Source: Ralstonia pickettii (GTDB taxonomy: Bacteria > Pseudomonadota > Gammaproteobacteria > Burkholderiales > Burkholderiaceae). From it: 64,000 nucleotides of DNA. Both the position numbers and the translations under genes were made by a program. The stretch is from positions 23,693 to 87,692 of the forward strand of contig NZ_MCGB01000027.1 in the NCBI RefSeq assembly GCF_001699815.1. Reading direction: 5' to 3'. Shown one piece after another: positions 18,478-26,329 of this stretch; the stretch's first letter is position 1, and every line of letters begins with the position of its first letter. Under the pieces are notes generated by a model that searched no databases, had not been told where the DNA came from, and was given only the letters and a program-made list of their open reading frames with translations.

Positions 18478-19659
18478 ATGACGACAGGTGCACTGCCGTG
18501 CAATGTTTGCCAGCAACCGCTGCCAGAGCCGATCTACCGTGCCCCGCAAAGCGCGCTGTCATCACTGCGCCGCGCCATGGATGGCACGCTCGAGGTGTTC
18601 TGCTGCGCCGCGTGCGGCCACATCCAGACCGTCGAGCTGTGTGACAACGGCAGCTTCTACGACACCGAATACGACATCCTCGTAAACAGCGAGGAAGAAG
18701 ACCAGATCTACGCGGTCGAGAATGGCCAGAAGATCTTCCGTGCCGATCACCAGGTCGCGCTCTTCCAGAAAAAGCTGCAACTGCTGGGGGGGCTACACGA
18801 GGGCGCCCGCGTGGTCGACTTCGGCTGCGCAAAAAGCGCGACCATGCGACTGCTCAAACAGCAGCGCCCGGACGTGAAGGTCCACCTGTTCGACATCAGC
18901 GACCGCTACGTCGGCTTCTGGGAGAAATTCCTCAGCGCCGGGCAATGGGCCACGTACACCATCCCGCCGGCATGGCAACGTTCATTCGATGTCGTCAGTT
19001 CGTTCTTCTCGCTTGAGCACATTCCAGACCTGAGCACCACGCTGCGTGCCATCCACGGGTTGCTGCGCGAGGGCGGCCGGCTGTATGCCATCGTGCCCAA
19101 CACGTTCACCAATACGGCTGATTTTCTGGTGGCGGATCACGTGAACCATTTCACGCGCACGTCCCTGCAGGTACTGCTCGCCAGCCACGGTTTCGAGCTG
19201 CTCGAACTTGACGAACGCAGCCATCGCGGCGCATTCGTCGTCACCGCTGTACGCACGGCGCCGGACCATGCTGCGCCTGCCCTTGATCCGCGGCAACTGG
19301 CGGACACCGTGGGCGCCGCCAACCGCCTTGCGCGCTTCTGGCAGCAAGCGGCCAACCACCTGGGCGATTTTGAAACGCGCCACCAGGGCGCGCCTGCGGT
19401 GATCTACGGCGCGGGCTTCTATGGCACCTACACCGCCAGCAATCTGCGGCACCCGCACGCGCTGCGGGCCTTTGTGGACCAGAACCCGTATCTGCAAGGC
19501 TCATCCCTAGCGGGCAAGCCGGTGATTGCGCTGACCGAGATTCCGGCGGAAGTCGAATTGGTGTATCTGGCGGTCAATCCGGTCATTGCCGATGAGGTCA
19601 AACACACCGTGGAAGCCGCGTTCCCCAACCGTTTCCGCTACTTCCAGTTCGAGCCATGA
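18478..19659 (+). CDS. SAM-dependent sugar C-methyltransferase, three-domain type
   Basis: The start at MTTGALPC gives 393 residues in three parts. An N-terminal zinc-binding segment has CNVCQQPL and FCCAACGHIQT. A Rossmann methyltransferase domain has RVVDFGCAKSATMRLL and SFFSLEHIPDLS, with DHVNHFT later. A C-terminal Rossmann-like domain has VIYGAGFYGTYTASNL. This layout is that of NDP-4-keto-6-deoxysugar C-methyltransferases of the TylC3/EryBIII/NovU type, which methylate C3 or C5. In the island it would create a branched sugar. Confidence 0.82.
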   Translation: MTTGALPCNVCQQPLPEPIYRAPQSALSSLRRAMDGTLEVFCCAACGHIQTVELCDNGSFYDTEYDILVNSEEEDQIYAVENGQKIFRADHQVALFQKKLQLLGGLHEGARVVDFGCAKSATMRLLKQQRPDVKVHLFDISDRYVGFWEKFLSAGQWATYTIPPAWQRSFDVVSSFFSLEHIPDLSTTLRAIHGLLREGGRLYAIVPNTFTNTADFLVADHVNHFTRTSLQVLLASHGFELLELDERSHRGAFVVTAVRTAPDHAAPALDPRQLADTVGAANRLARFWQQAANHLGDFETRHQGAPAVIYGAGFYGTYTASNLRHPHALRAFVDQNPYLQGSSLAGKPVIALTEIPAEVELVYLAVNPVIADEVKHTVEAAFPNRFRYFQFEP

Positions 19660-20171
19660 TCGCTACCGGCAATGTATGCCTGCGCGCATGGCGCGAAGAC
19701 GACATCCCGCATCTGCTGCCACTGCGTAACGATGTACACACGCAACTGCAGTTGATGACGCGCCCCAGGCCCAACTCCGCGGCGAGTGTGCGCGACTGGC
19801 TGGTCGGCAGGTCAACGCAAAGCGACGCGGTGCTCTTCATCATTGCCGAGCAGGCCGGCGACCGCGTTCTGGGCTACCTCCAGTTGACGAAGATCGACCT
19901 GGTCAACCGGCACGCTGCGCTGGGCATCTGCCTGGCACCGGCCGATCAGGGACAAGGACACGGGCGAGCCGCCTGCGAGGCGCTGTTCTCGTACGCTCGC
20001 CAGACGCTGAACCTGCGCAAGATCACGCTGGAAGTGCTGGCTGACAATGAACGCGCGATCCAGCTGTATCAGAAGCTCGGCTTCCGCCAGATCGGCCAGT
20101 TGGCCGAGCACTATCTGCAGGATCAGCGCTGGCATGACGTCGTGCTGATGGAACGCATGCTGAGCCCATGA
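19656..20171 (+). CDS. GNAT-family N-acetyltransferase, RimJ/RimL or PseH-like
   Basis: The 171-residue GNAT protein has NVCLRAWREDDIPHLLPLRN at the start, LGYLQLTKIDLVNRHAALGI in the middle, and the acetyl-CoA loop APADQGQGHGRAACEALFSY. LNLRKITLEVLADNERAIQL and YQKLGF follow. It overlaps the methyltransferase and wbqC genes by 4 nt each, so it belongs to the same translational unit. N-acetylation of the amino group installed by the DegT enzyme is the natural role, as for PseH in pseudaminic acid synthesis (inference). Confidence 0.85.
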   Translation: MIATGNVCLRAWREDDIPHLLPLRNDVHTQLQLMTRPRPNSAASVRDWLVGRSTQSDAVLFIIAEQAGDRVLGYLQLTKIDLVNRHAALGICLAPADQGQGHGRAACEALFSYARQTLNLRKITLEVLADNERAIQLYQKLGFRQIGQLAEHYLQDQRWHDVVLMERMLSP

Positions 20172-20884
20172 ACATCGTCATTTCACAACCCATGTTGTTC
20201 CCCTGGGTCGGCATGCTTGAGCAGATCGTGCTGGCGGACGTCTTCGTCAACTATGCGGACGTGCAGTTCTCCAAAGGCAGCTTCACAAACCGGGTGCAGA
20301 TCAAGGACCGCACCGGATCACGCTGGCTGACCGTTCCGCTGGAGAAGTTCCACCTGGGTGAGCGCATCGATCAGGTCCGCCCCTGCGCCAGCACCGACTG
20401 GCGCGGCCAGCACTTGCGCAAACTAGAGCAGGCCTACGAAGAAGCGCCCTATGCGCAGGACATGCTGGCACTCGTGCGCACGGTGTACGAGGCCGACTAC
20501 GCCAACATGGGCGCGCTGGCGTTGGCGTCGATGCAGGCGGTCTGCAGCTATCTGGACATCCCGCTCAGTGCGAAGCTGCGCGACTCCGTGGAACTGGCCG
20601 TGCCCGGGCGCAACAGCGAGCGCGTACTGGCCATCGTGCGGCAACTGCACGGCAGCAAATACATCACCGGGCATGGCGCCAAGAACTATCTGGCGCATGC
20701 TGAATTCGAGCAGCACGGCATCACCGTCGAATACATGAACTACGCCATGCTGCCTTACCGGCAACTGCACGGCGCGTTCACCCCCTTTGTCAGCAGCCTG
20801 GACCTCATTGCCAATCACGGCCCGGCGAGCAAGCAGTACCTGAACCCACAAACCCTCAACTGGCGCCAATTCACCCATGAATGA
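20168..20884 (+). CDS. WbqC-like family protein
   Basis: The 238-residue protein shows the WbqC signature: ISQPMLFPWVGMLEQIVLAD, VNYADVQFSKGSFTNRVQIK, WLTVPLEK and HGAKNYLAHAEF. WbqC proteins occur in O-antigen and flagellin glycan clusters and are suspected to act in amino-sugar acylation or formylation, but the reaction is not settled. Its position between the GNAT and CmcI genes, with a 4-nt overlap upstream and an 8-nt overlap downstream, supports a tailoring role on the same sugar. Confidence 0.85.
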   Translation: MNIVISQPMLFPWVGMLEQIVLADVFVNYADVQFSKGSFTNRVQIKDRTGSRWLTVPLEKFHLGERIDQVRPCASTDWRGQHLRKLEQAYEEAPYAQDMLALVRTVYEADYANMGALALASMQAVCSYLDIPLSAKLRDSVELAVPGRNSERVLAIVRQLHGSKYITGHGAKNYLAHAEFEQHGITVEYMNYAMLPYRQLHGAFTPFVSSLDLIANHGPASKQYLNPQTLNWRQFTHE

Positions 20885-21623
20885 CATCGAACAGTTCCAA
20901 GGCGAAGTCCAGCAGAACATCCAATCCCTGGCGCAGGACAAAGACCTGCAATCGCTGTCACGCATCTGGCTGCGCGAAGTGACCGCGCACAAGTACCACT
21001 ACAACTTCACCTGGATGGGCTTGCCCATCATCCAGTGCCCGCAAGACGTGCTGGCCATGCAGCAACTGATCTGGGAGGTCAAGCCGGACCTGATTATCGA
21101 GACCGGCATTGCGCGCGGCGGCTCGCTGATCTTCTATGCCTCGATGCTCGAGCTGCTGGCCCAGAGCGGTCATGGTGAAGGCAAGGTCCTAGGCATCGAC
21201 ATCGACATCCGCCAGCACAACCGCGAAGCGATCGAGGCGCACCCGATGGCGCGGCGCGTCCAGATGCTGCAGGGCTCCAGCATCGACCCGGACATCATCG
21301 AGCAGGTCAAGCGCATCGCCGCGGGCAAGCAGCGCGTGCTGGTGGCGCTGGACTCCAACCACACCCACGACCACGTGCTTGCCGAACTGGAAGCCTACGC
21401 GCCGCTGACCAGCGTGGGCAGCTACTGCGTGGTGTTCGACACCGCTGTCGAAGACATGCCGCAAGCGATGTTCAACGATCGTCCGTGGGGCGTCGGGAAT
21501 AACCCGAAGACCGCTGTGCACGCCTACCTGCGTGACCACCCGGAATTCGTGATCGACGCCGATATTCACCACAAACTCCTCATTACCGTCGCACCGGACG
21601 GCTACCTGAAGCGCGTTGCCTGA
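20877..21623 (+). CDS. cephalosporin hydroxylase (CmcI) family protein
   Basis: The 248-residue protein has the CmcI-like layout. FTWMGLPIIQCPQDVLAMQQ is followed by LIIETGIARGGSLIFYASML for SAM binding, GIDIDIR, then VALDSNHTHDHVLAELEAYA and RPWGVGNNPKTAVHAYL. Family members include the cephalosporin biosynthesis protein CmcI and rhamnosyl O-methyltransferases; most are best seen as SAM-dependent methyltransferases. An O-methylation step on the island sugar is plausible but unproven. It overlaps wbqC by 8 nt. Confidence 0.83.
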   Translation: MNDIEQFQGEVQQNIQSLAQDKDLQSLSRIWLREVTAHKYHYNFTWMGLPIIQCPQDVLAMQQLIWEVKPDLIIETGIARGGSLIFYASMLELLAQSGHGEGKVLGIDIDIRQHNREAIEAHPMARRVQMLQGSSIDPDIIEQVKRIAAGKQRVLVALDSNHTHDHVLAELEAYAPLTSVGSYCVVFDTAVEDMPQAMFNDRPWGVGNNPKTAVHAYLRDHPEFVIDADIHHKLLITVAPDGYLKRVA

Positions 21624-21665
21624 GCGCTTGAACCGACCGCTTGATCCGAAAAATTGGCCGCTGAA

Positions 21666-22898
21666 ATGGAACCCGCGAAGACGACGCCCCAAACCGATGC
21701 AGTCACGCTGAGCATCTGCATCCCGACCTACAACCGGGCGCGCTACCTGGACAACCTGCTCGGGGAACTGGCCGCGCAGATTGATGGACTACGATTCAGC
21801 TACGAGATCCTGATCGGCGACAACTGCTCGAGCGACACGACCGAACAGGTCGTGGCCCGCCATCAAGGCCGGCTGAACATCCGGTATTTCCGGCGCCCGT
21901 CCAACCTGGGTTCGGCCGAAAACCTGAACCAGCTCTACCGCAGCGCGCAGGGCAAATACGTGCTCTACCACGCCGACGACGACCTGCCCATCCTCGACGA
22001 GATCAACAAGAACCTCGAGATCTTCGAGCGCAATGCGGGCGTGGGCGTCATCTTCGCGCCCTGGTTCATCCACGACTTGCCAACCCGGCAGGACATCACG
22101 CCCTTCTACCGCCAGGACGACAATTACCTGATCGAGCAGCACGATTACGCCAAGCTGCTGGCGCTGATCCTGTCACACCACATCTTTCCGGAAATCTACC
22201 TGGCGCGCCGCGAAGTGCTCGACCGGCTGTACTTCGCCGCGCCCGAACATGTGTTCTGGGCATTCGCGCATGCCGCAGAAATGCTCGGGTCGTACGCGCT
22301 CTACTTCAGCAAGACACCGTTTTATCGCTCGGTTACGCGCTACTTTGACGACGAGACCCGCGCCCAGGCAGGCAGTGAGGAAGTGAAATACGCATGGGAC
22401 CGGTATCGCGGCGGCCTGGAATACGTGTTGAGCAAGTTCTCACACACGTTGGCCCCGAACGAGCGGCAGGAATGGCTGAATGCCATCAACCAGTTCGTGC
22501 TCGCGCGTATGAAGGTGGCGCTGCGCCTGCGCACGCATGAAGGCGGCAGCTGGATCGACAACTACTACATCGCCAACCGCATCAAGGCGCTCGGCGAGGT
22601 AGGCGACCTGGCCGCGCCCTATGACCTGTACCGCGTCAACGCCGCGTTCGAATACGTGACCAAGCTCGACCCGTTCAAGCCCGAGCCGCCCAGGTACGCC
22701 ACCCTGCGCCGCGCACCGCTTCAGGTCTTGCACCACGCGCACGGCTTTGCCGACACCGAGTTTCTGGTGCTCGACGACGATGCCGCCATTCCGCATCACA
22801 CCATCGTCGTCACGCCGATTCCGATGGACATTGCGGTGCCGGCCGGCCGCGAAGTCCGCTTCGTGTCGGAACTCGAAACACTCGCCAAATTTCCCTGA
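21666..22898 (+). CDS. family 2 glycosyltransferase
   Basis: The ATG start at 21666 (MEPAKTTPQTD) was preferred to a TTG at 21654; neither has a strong ribosome site. Residues about 15 to 230 form a GT-A domain: LSICIPTYNRARYLDNLLGE, EILIGDNCSSDTTEQVV, and the DxD-like HADDDLP. The C-terminal 180 residues are mostly helical and not recognised. It is not closely similar to the two TPR glycosyltransferases. It probably transfers one of the island's sugars, last in the run before the second fliE. Confidence 0.85.
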   Translation: MEPAKTTPQTDAVTLSICIPTYNRARYLDNLLGELAAQIDGLRFSYEILIGDNCSSDTTEQVVARHQGRLNIRYFRRPSNLGSAENLNQLYRSAQGKYVLYHADDDLPILDEINKNLEIFERNAGVGVIFAPWFIHDLPTRQDITPFYRQDDNYLIEQHDYAKLLALILSHHIFPEIYLARREVLDRLYFAAPEHVFWAFAHAAEMLGSYALYFSKTPFYRSVTRYFDDETRAQAGSEEVKYAWDRYRGGLEYVLSKFSHTLAPNERQEWLNAINQFVLARMKVALRLRTHEGGSWIDNYYIANRIKALGEVGDLAAPYDLYRVNAAFEYVTKLDPFKPEPPRYATLRRAPLQVLHHAHGFADTEFLVLDDDAAIPHHTIVVTPIPMDIAVPAGREVRFVSELETLAKFP

Positions 22899-22916
22899 GT
22901 CACTGGTCACGCCCAC

Positions 22917-23246
22917 ATGGATCTTTCCAACGCCCATTCCGTGGTCTCGCTGATGAACAGCGTGCTGGCACCGTCAAGCGCCGTTGGTGGCAGTACCGCC
23001 AGCGGCGACACCGGCAAACCGAGTGTCGACTTCGGCTCGGTGCTCAAGTCATCGCTGGACCGCGTCGACGCCTCGCAGCAGAAGGCCGAAGCCGTTTCGC
23101 GCAGCTTTGAAATGGGCAATAACGACGTCGACCTGCACGACGTCATGCTCTCGCTGCAGAAGGCCAACATCGACATGCAGACTGCCGTACAGGTGCGCAA
23201 CAAGCTGGTCTCGGCGTACCAAAGCATCATGAGCATGTCGATCTGA
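22917..23246 (+). CDS. fliE2: flagellar hook-basal body protein FliE, second copy
   Basis: The 109-residue product matches the first FliE closely: the last 74 residues differ at only about four positions, while the Gly/Ser linker (SSAVGGSTASGDTGK) differs more. At DNA level there are many synonymous changes between the copies, so this is not a recent copy, and protein-level selection has kept it. The gene starts 18 nt after the glycosyltransferase stop. Both copies look intact. Whether both are used in the basal body is not known. Confidence 0.93.
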   Translation: MDLSNAHSVVSLMNSVLAPSSAVGGSTASGDTGKPSVDFGSVLKSSLDRVDASQQKAEAVSRSFEMGNNDVDLHDVMLSLQKANIDMQTAVQVRNKLVSAYQSIMSMSI

Positions 23247-23260
23247 GATCACCCTGCCCG

Positions 23261-23287
23261 GCCCTTTTCCACACTATGAAGAAGGGC
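23261..23287 (+). terminator. weak hairpin after second fliE
   Basis: GCCCTTTTC and GAAGAAGGGC form an imperfect stem with a loop of about 8 nt, followed by TTGTGG. There is no real T-tract. It could attenuate read-through from the island into ohr. Confidence 0.35.
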
Positions 23288-23307
23288 TTGTGGTCGCTCT
23301 TGTCATT

Positions 23308-23325
23308 TATATTGCGCTCAATATA
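23308..23325. promoter_or_regulatory. probable OhrR operator
   Basis: TATATTG-CGCT-CAATATA is a perfect 7-bp inverted repeat in an AT-rich patch, 77 nt before ohr. AT-rich palindromes with a TTGCGC-type centre are usual for OhrR sites, and ohrR lies just downstream. Assignment is by position and pattern. Confidence 0.6.
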
Positions 23326-23401
23326 ATTGTGTCATCGATTTTTGATCGATCTCCCGGCCGACATGTCGCCGACCGGGTTTCCCACGCAAGAGGACCCGAC
23401 C

Positions 23402-23824
23402 ATGAAGACGCTCTACCAGACCCAGGTCACTGCTGAAGGCGGCCGTGCCGGCCATGTTCGCAGCACCGATGGCACGCTGGATCTGCCCCTTTCGCTACCG
23501 CGCGAACTCGGCGGCGCAGGCGGTGCAGCTACGAACCCCGAGCAACTGTTTGCCGCCGGTTATGCCGCCTGCTTTGAAAACGCTGTGCTGCATGTAGCAC
23601 GTGGCAAGCAGATCAAGCTGGCGTCGACGTCGGTCACGGCCACGGTGGGCATTGGCCCGCGCGAAGATGGCGGCTTTGCATTGACGGTGTCGCTCGCGGC
23701 CACCCTGGGCGGCGTCGATCAGGCGACCGCTGAAGCGCTTGTGGCTGCGGCACATGGCGTATGTCCCTATTCGCATGCCGTCCGTGGCAATATTGACGTC
23801 CAATTGAACACGGTCACGCGCTGA
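23402..23824 (+). CDS. ohr: organic hydroperoxide resistance protein Ohr (OsmC family)
   Basis: The start at MKTLYQTQVTAEGG gives 140 residues. The two peroxidatic cysteines are in place: GYAACFENAV (first Cys) and AHGVCPYSHAVRGN (second Cys). NPEQLFAAG is also typical. Ohr reduces organic hydroperoxides in the cytoplasm using lipoylated protein as reductant. It is followed by ohrR and preceded by a palindrome that fits OhrR control. It sits between the second fliE and a glycosyltransferase, which is an odd place for this module. Confidence 0.93.
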   Translation: MKTLYQTQVTAEGGRAGHVRSTDGTLDLPLSLPRELGGAGGAATNPEQLFAAGYAACFENAVLHVARGKQIKLASTSVTATVGIGPREDGGFALTVSLAATLGGVDQATAEALVAAAHGVCPYSHAVRGNIDVQLNTVTR

Positions 23825-23900
23825 GCCTCTTGCTCAGCCCTGTTGGGCCGATGCGGCACTCGCCGCTCGAGCGCCAGGCCGTTCCCCCCGGGAGTTTTCC

Positions 23901-24344
23901 GTGAACGACGTGCTGGCGCTCGATCAGCAGCTTTGCTTTCCTTTGTATGCCGCCGGCCACTTGCTGACGCGCCTCTACCGCCCGCTGCTCGATGAACTGG
24001 GCCTGACCTATCCCCAGTACCTCGTGATGCTGGCGTGCTGGCAGCAGGCGCCATGCGCAGTTGGCGACCTCGGTCGCACGCTGTACCTCGATACGGGCAC
24101 GCTTACGCCGCTGCTCAAGCGACTCGAAGAACAGGGCCTCGTCACTCGTACGCGCGATCCCGATGACCAGCGCCGCGTCGTCATCGAGTTGACCAATGCC
24201 GGCCGCGCACTGCGCGAGCGCGCTGCCAAGGTGCCCGAAGCCCTCGCCTGCAAGATTCCGCTGGAATTGGACGAAATTGGCGCCACGCGCGACGTGCTGC
24301 GCAAGCTGCTCGACGCACTGGCCACAGCGGACGACCGCGAATGA
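23901..24344 (+). CDS. ohrR: MarR-family organic peroxide sensor OhrR
   Basis: A GTG start with GGGAG upstream gives 147 residues. The N-terminal redox Cys is in LDQQLCFPLYAA. The winged helix follows (LTYPQYLVMLACWQ, LDTGTLTPLLKRLEEQGLVT, RDPDDQRRVVIELT). A second Cys is in EALACKIPLE, so this looks like the two-Cys type. OhrR represses ohr until organic peroxide oxidises the sensor Cys. It overlaps the next gene, a glycosyltransferase, by 4 nt, so that gene may share its transcript. Confidence 0.9.
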   Translation: MNDVLALDQQLCFPLYAAGHLLTRLYRPLLDELGLTYPQYLVMLACWQQAPCAVGDLGRTLYLDTGTLTPLLKRLEEQGLVTRTRDPDDQRRVVIELTNAGRALRERAAKVPEALACKIPLELDEIGATRDVLRKLLDALATADDRE

Positions 24345-25423
24345 GCGCACCCTCCGCTTGCGCCGATCTGGCGCTAGTTATCATCGCCCGCAATGAAGCC
24401 GCCAGCATTGCGCGTTGCCTGCTCAGTGCCAAACCGTTTGTCGATCGCATGGTGGTGCTCGACACAGGCTCCATCGACGACACCGTGGCCATTGCCCAGT
24501 CGTGCGGCGCCCTTGTCAGCCACATGGCCTGGACGAACGACTTCTCGGCCGCGCGCAACACCGCGCTGCAGGCAGCCAATGCCGACTGGAACCTCATCCT
24601 CGACGCTGACGAATGGCTGGAAAGCGGCGGTGAGCATCTGCGCACGCTCAGCGGTGCAGCACCGTCCGTTGGCGTGGTGTGCGTCAAGAACGATACCGAC
24701 GCGGCCGAATCCGCCAGCCAGCTGATTGCGTGGATTCCCCGCCTGCTGCCGCGTGGCGTGCACTACACGGGGCGCATTCACGAGCAGCCGGTGTCTTCAT
24801 TGCCTGCGGCGCGCGTGCCGATCGTAGTCCGCCACGATGGCTACACCGCCGCCAAGATGCAGAAGAAAGGCGAGCGCAACACGCAACTGCTGCTCGATGA
24901 ACTCGCCCATCGGCCAGACGACCCGTACGTGCTGTATCAGCTCGGCAAGGAAACCGAGCTGCATCACGAAGACTACGCAAAGGCCGTGACCTACTACGCA
25001 CGCGCCTTCAGCCTGGCACCTCCTGATGCGCCGTACCGCCGCAACCTGGCGCTGCGATATGTGTATAGCCTGGGCAAGGCCGATCGCGTTGAAGAAGCGC
25101 TGGCGCAAGGCGATGTCGGCATCCAGACGTGGCCGGACTTTCCTGATCTGTGCTTTGCGCTGGGATTGGTGTTGCTGGATGCGGCTGCCAAGCAGCCTGA
25201 TGAGGCAGGCGCCCGGTGGCTACCGCTGGCAGAACAGGTCTTCAACCGCTGCCTTGAGATCGGCGATCAGCCAGAGATGGACGGCAGCGTCATCGGCCGG
25301 GGCAGCTTCCTCGCTGCCCAGCAACTGGCGATCGTGTACCAGATGCAGAGCCACGCGCTCGCACGCAAGTCCGAGCACTACCTGACGCTGTCAAAACAAC
25401 TGCAGGACGCGTCGTCTCAATAA
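24341..25423 (+). CDS. family 2 glycosyltransferase with TPR-like C-terminal region, copy B
   Basis: The 360-residue protein is a paralogue of the one at 12929, with the same motifs: LALVIIARNEAASIARCLLS, VLDTGSIDDTVAIAQSCGA, the DxD in NLILDADEW, LLPRGVHYTGRIHEQP, then [19 protein letters not shown] in the TPR-like half. By eye the N-terminal domains are about two thirds identical. It starts within the ohrR stop codon, and its 3' end overlaps convergent fliT by 7 nt. A different acceptor site or sugar position from copy A is possible. Confidence 0.85.
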   Translation: MSAPSACADLALVIIARNEAASIARCLLSAKPFVDRMVVLDTGSIDDTVAIAQSCGALVSHMAWTNDFSAARNTALQAANADWNLILDADEWLESGGEHLRTLSGAAPSVGVVCVKNDTDAAESASQLIAWIPRLLPRGVHYTGRIHEQPVSSLPAARVPIVVRHDGYTAAKMQKKGERNTQLLLDELAHRPDDPYVLYQLGKETELHHEDYAKAVTYYARAFSLAPPDAPYRRNLALRYVYSLGKADRVEEALAQGDVGIQTWPDFPDLCFALGLVLLDAAAKQPDEAGARWLPLAEQVFNRCLEIGDQPEMDGSVIGRGSFLAAQQLAIVYQMQSHALARKSEHYLTLSKQLQDASSQ

Positions 25424-25773
25424 CGCGCCATGCTGCCGTAAGCGTTGCTGGCGTTGGTGGCACGGCGTGCCGTGTCGATGCGCTTCTGCAGGCGGTCCAG
25501 GCGCGGGTACACCATGGCGCGCACGCGTGCATCATCTTCCAGAATGCGCACGAGCAGCGTGCGCTTGCGCTCCACATCGGCACGCGAGAGCTGCGGATGC
25601 GGCTCGGAACGGCGCAGCGCATCCACATAGGCGGCGCTTTCGCGTTCCAGCGTACTGACGACTTCCCAGTTACCCACTTCGGCCGCGCTGACCATTTCAG
25701 CGGTCAGACTTGCGATGGCTTCGTAGCAGGCGAACAGACTTTCGCTGTCCTTGATCGGGATGTTGCGGTGCAT
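25417..25773 (-). CDS. fliT: flagellar chaperone FliT-like protein
   Basis: The start at MHRNIPIKDSESLFACYEAI gives 118 residues; a start at 25803 would add ten. The protein is all helical and weakly conserved, as FliT usually is (LTAEMVSAAEVGNWEVVSTL, RKRTLLVRILEDDARVRAMV). It is identified mainly by its place after fliD and fliS. FliT is the cytoplasmic chaperone of the filament cap FliD and can dampen early flagellar gene expression. It is convergent with, and slightly overlaps, glycosyltransferase copy B. Confidence 0.8.
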   Translation of the reverse strand: MHRNIPIKDSESLFACYEAIASLTAEMVSAAEVGNWEVVSTLERESAAYVDALRRSEPHPQLSRADVERKRTLLVRILEDDARVRAMVYPRLDRLQKRIDTARRATNASNAYGSMARY

Positions 25774-25831
25774 ATTGGCTCCAGTTGGGCCGAATTCAGT
25801 CAAAGGTCGCTTTACTACAAACAGCGGGCCA

Positions 25832-26269
25832 TCAGCTCACAACGCTCAGGTGGCTGTTTGCCGCAGCGGCAGCCGGTTGGCCGGCCTGGCCGATGGCGAG
25901 CCACGCATCCTGCAGCGGGACCAGCAAAGCATCCACCTCGGCGAGGATCGTCAGATCGTTGTTGGCGTTCGCCAACAGCAGGCGGCGCAGCATGTAGTCG
26001 TACAGATTGTTCAGTTGCACGGCAATCTCGCCGCCGCGCTGGTGATCCAGGCTGGCCTGCAGCCCCTGGCCGATGATCGAGATGGCTTTGTCGATCGCCC
26101 GCACCTTGGCCAGCACGTCGCCGCGCTGCATGGCGGCACTGGCCAGGTTGATGGCGGCCCGCGCGCCTTCAAACAACATGGCGATCAGGCGATGCGGATT
26201 GGCGTCTACCACGGACGTCTCGATGCCGACTTGCGCATAGGCACCGATGGCACGGCGTGCTGCGTACAT
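25832..26269 (-). CDS. fliS: flagellin export chaperone FliS
   Basis: The 145-residue helical protein has YAQVGIETSVVDANPHRLIA, MLFEGARAAINLASAAMQRG and AIDKAISIIGQGLQASLDHQ. LYDYMLRRLLLANANNDLTI then matches the conserved FliS core. It binds the C-terminal helices of flagellin in the cytoplasm, preventing premature polymerisation. The gene lies between fliD and fliT on the same strand. Confidence 0.95.
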   Translation of the reverse strand: MYAARRAIGAYAQVGIETSVVDANPHRLIAMLFEGARAAINLASAAMQRGDVLAKVRAIDKAISIIGQGLQASLDHQRGGEIAVQLNNLYDYMLRRLLLANANNDLTILAEVDALLVPLQDAWLAIGQAGQPAAAAANSHLSVVS

Positions 26270-26329
26270 GGAAAAGGTCCTCGCTGGTGTCTGTTTTGTT
26301 ATGGGTTGTGCTCTAAACCTGAGCCCGGC

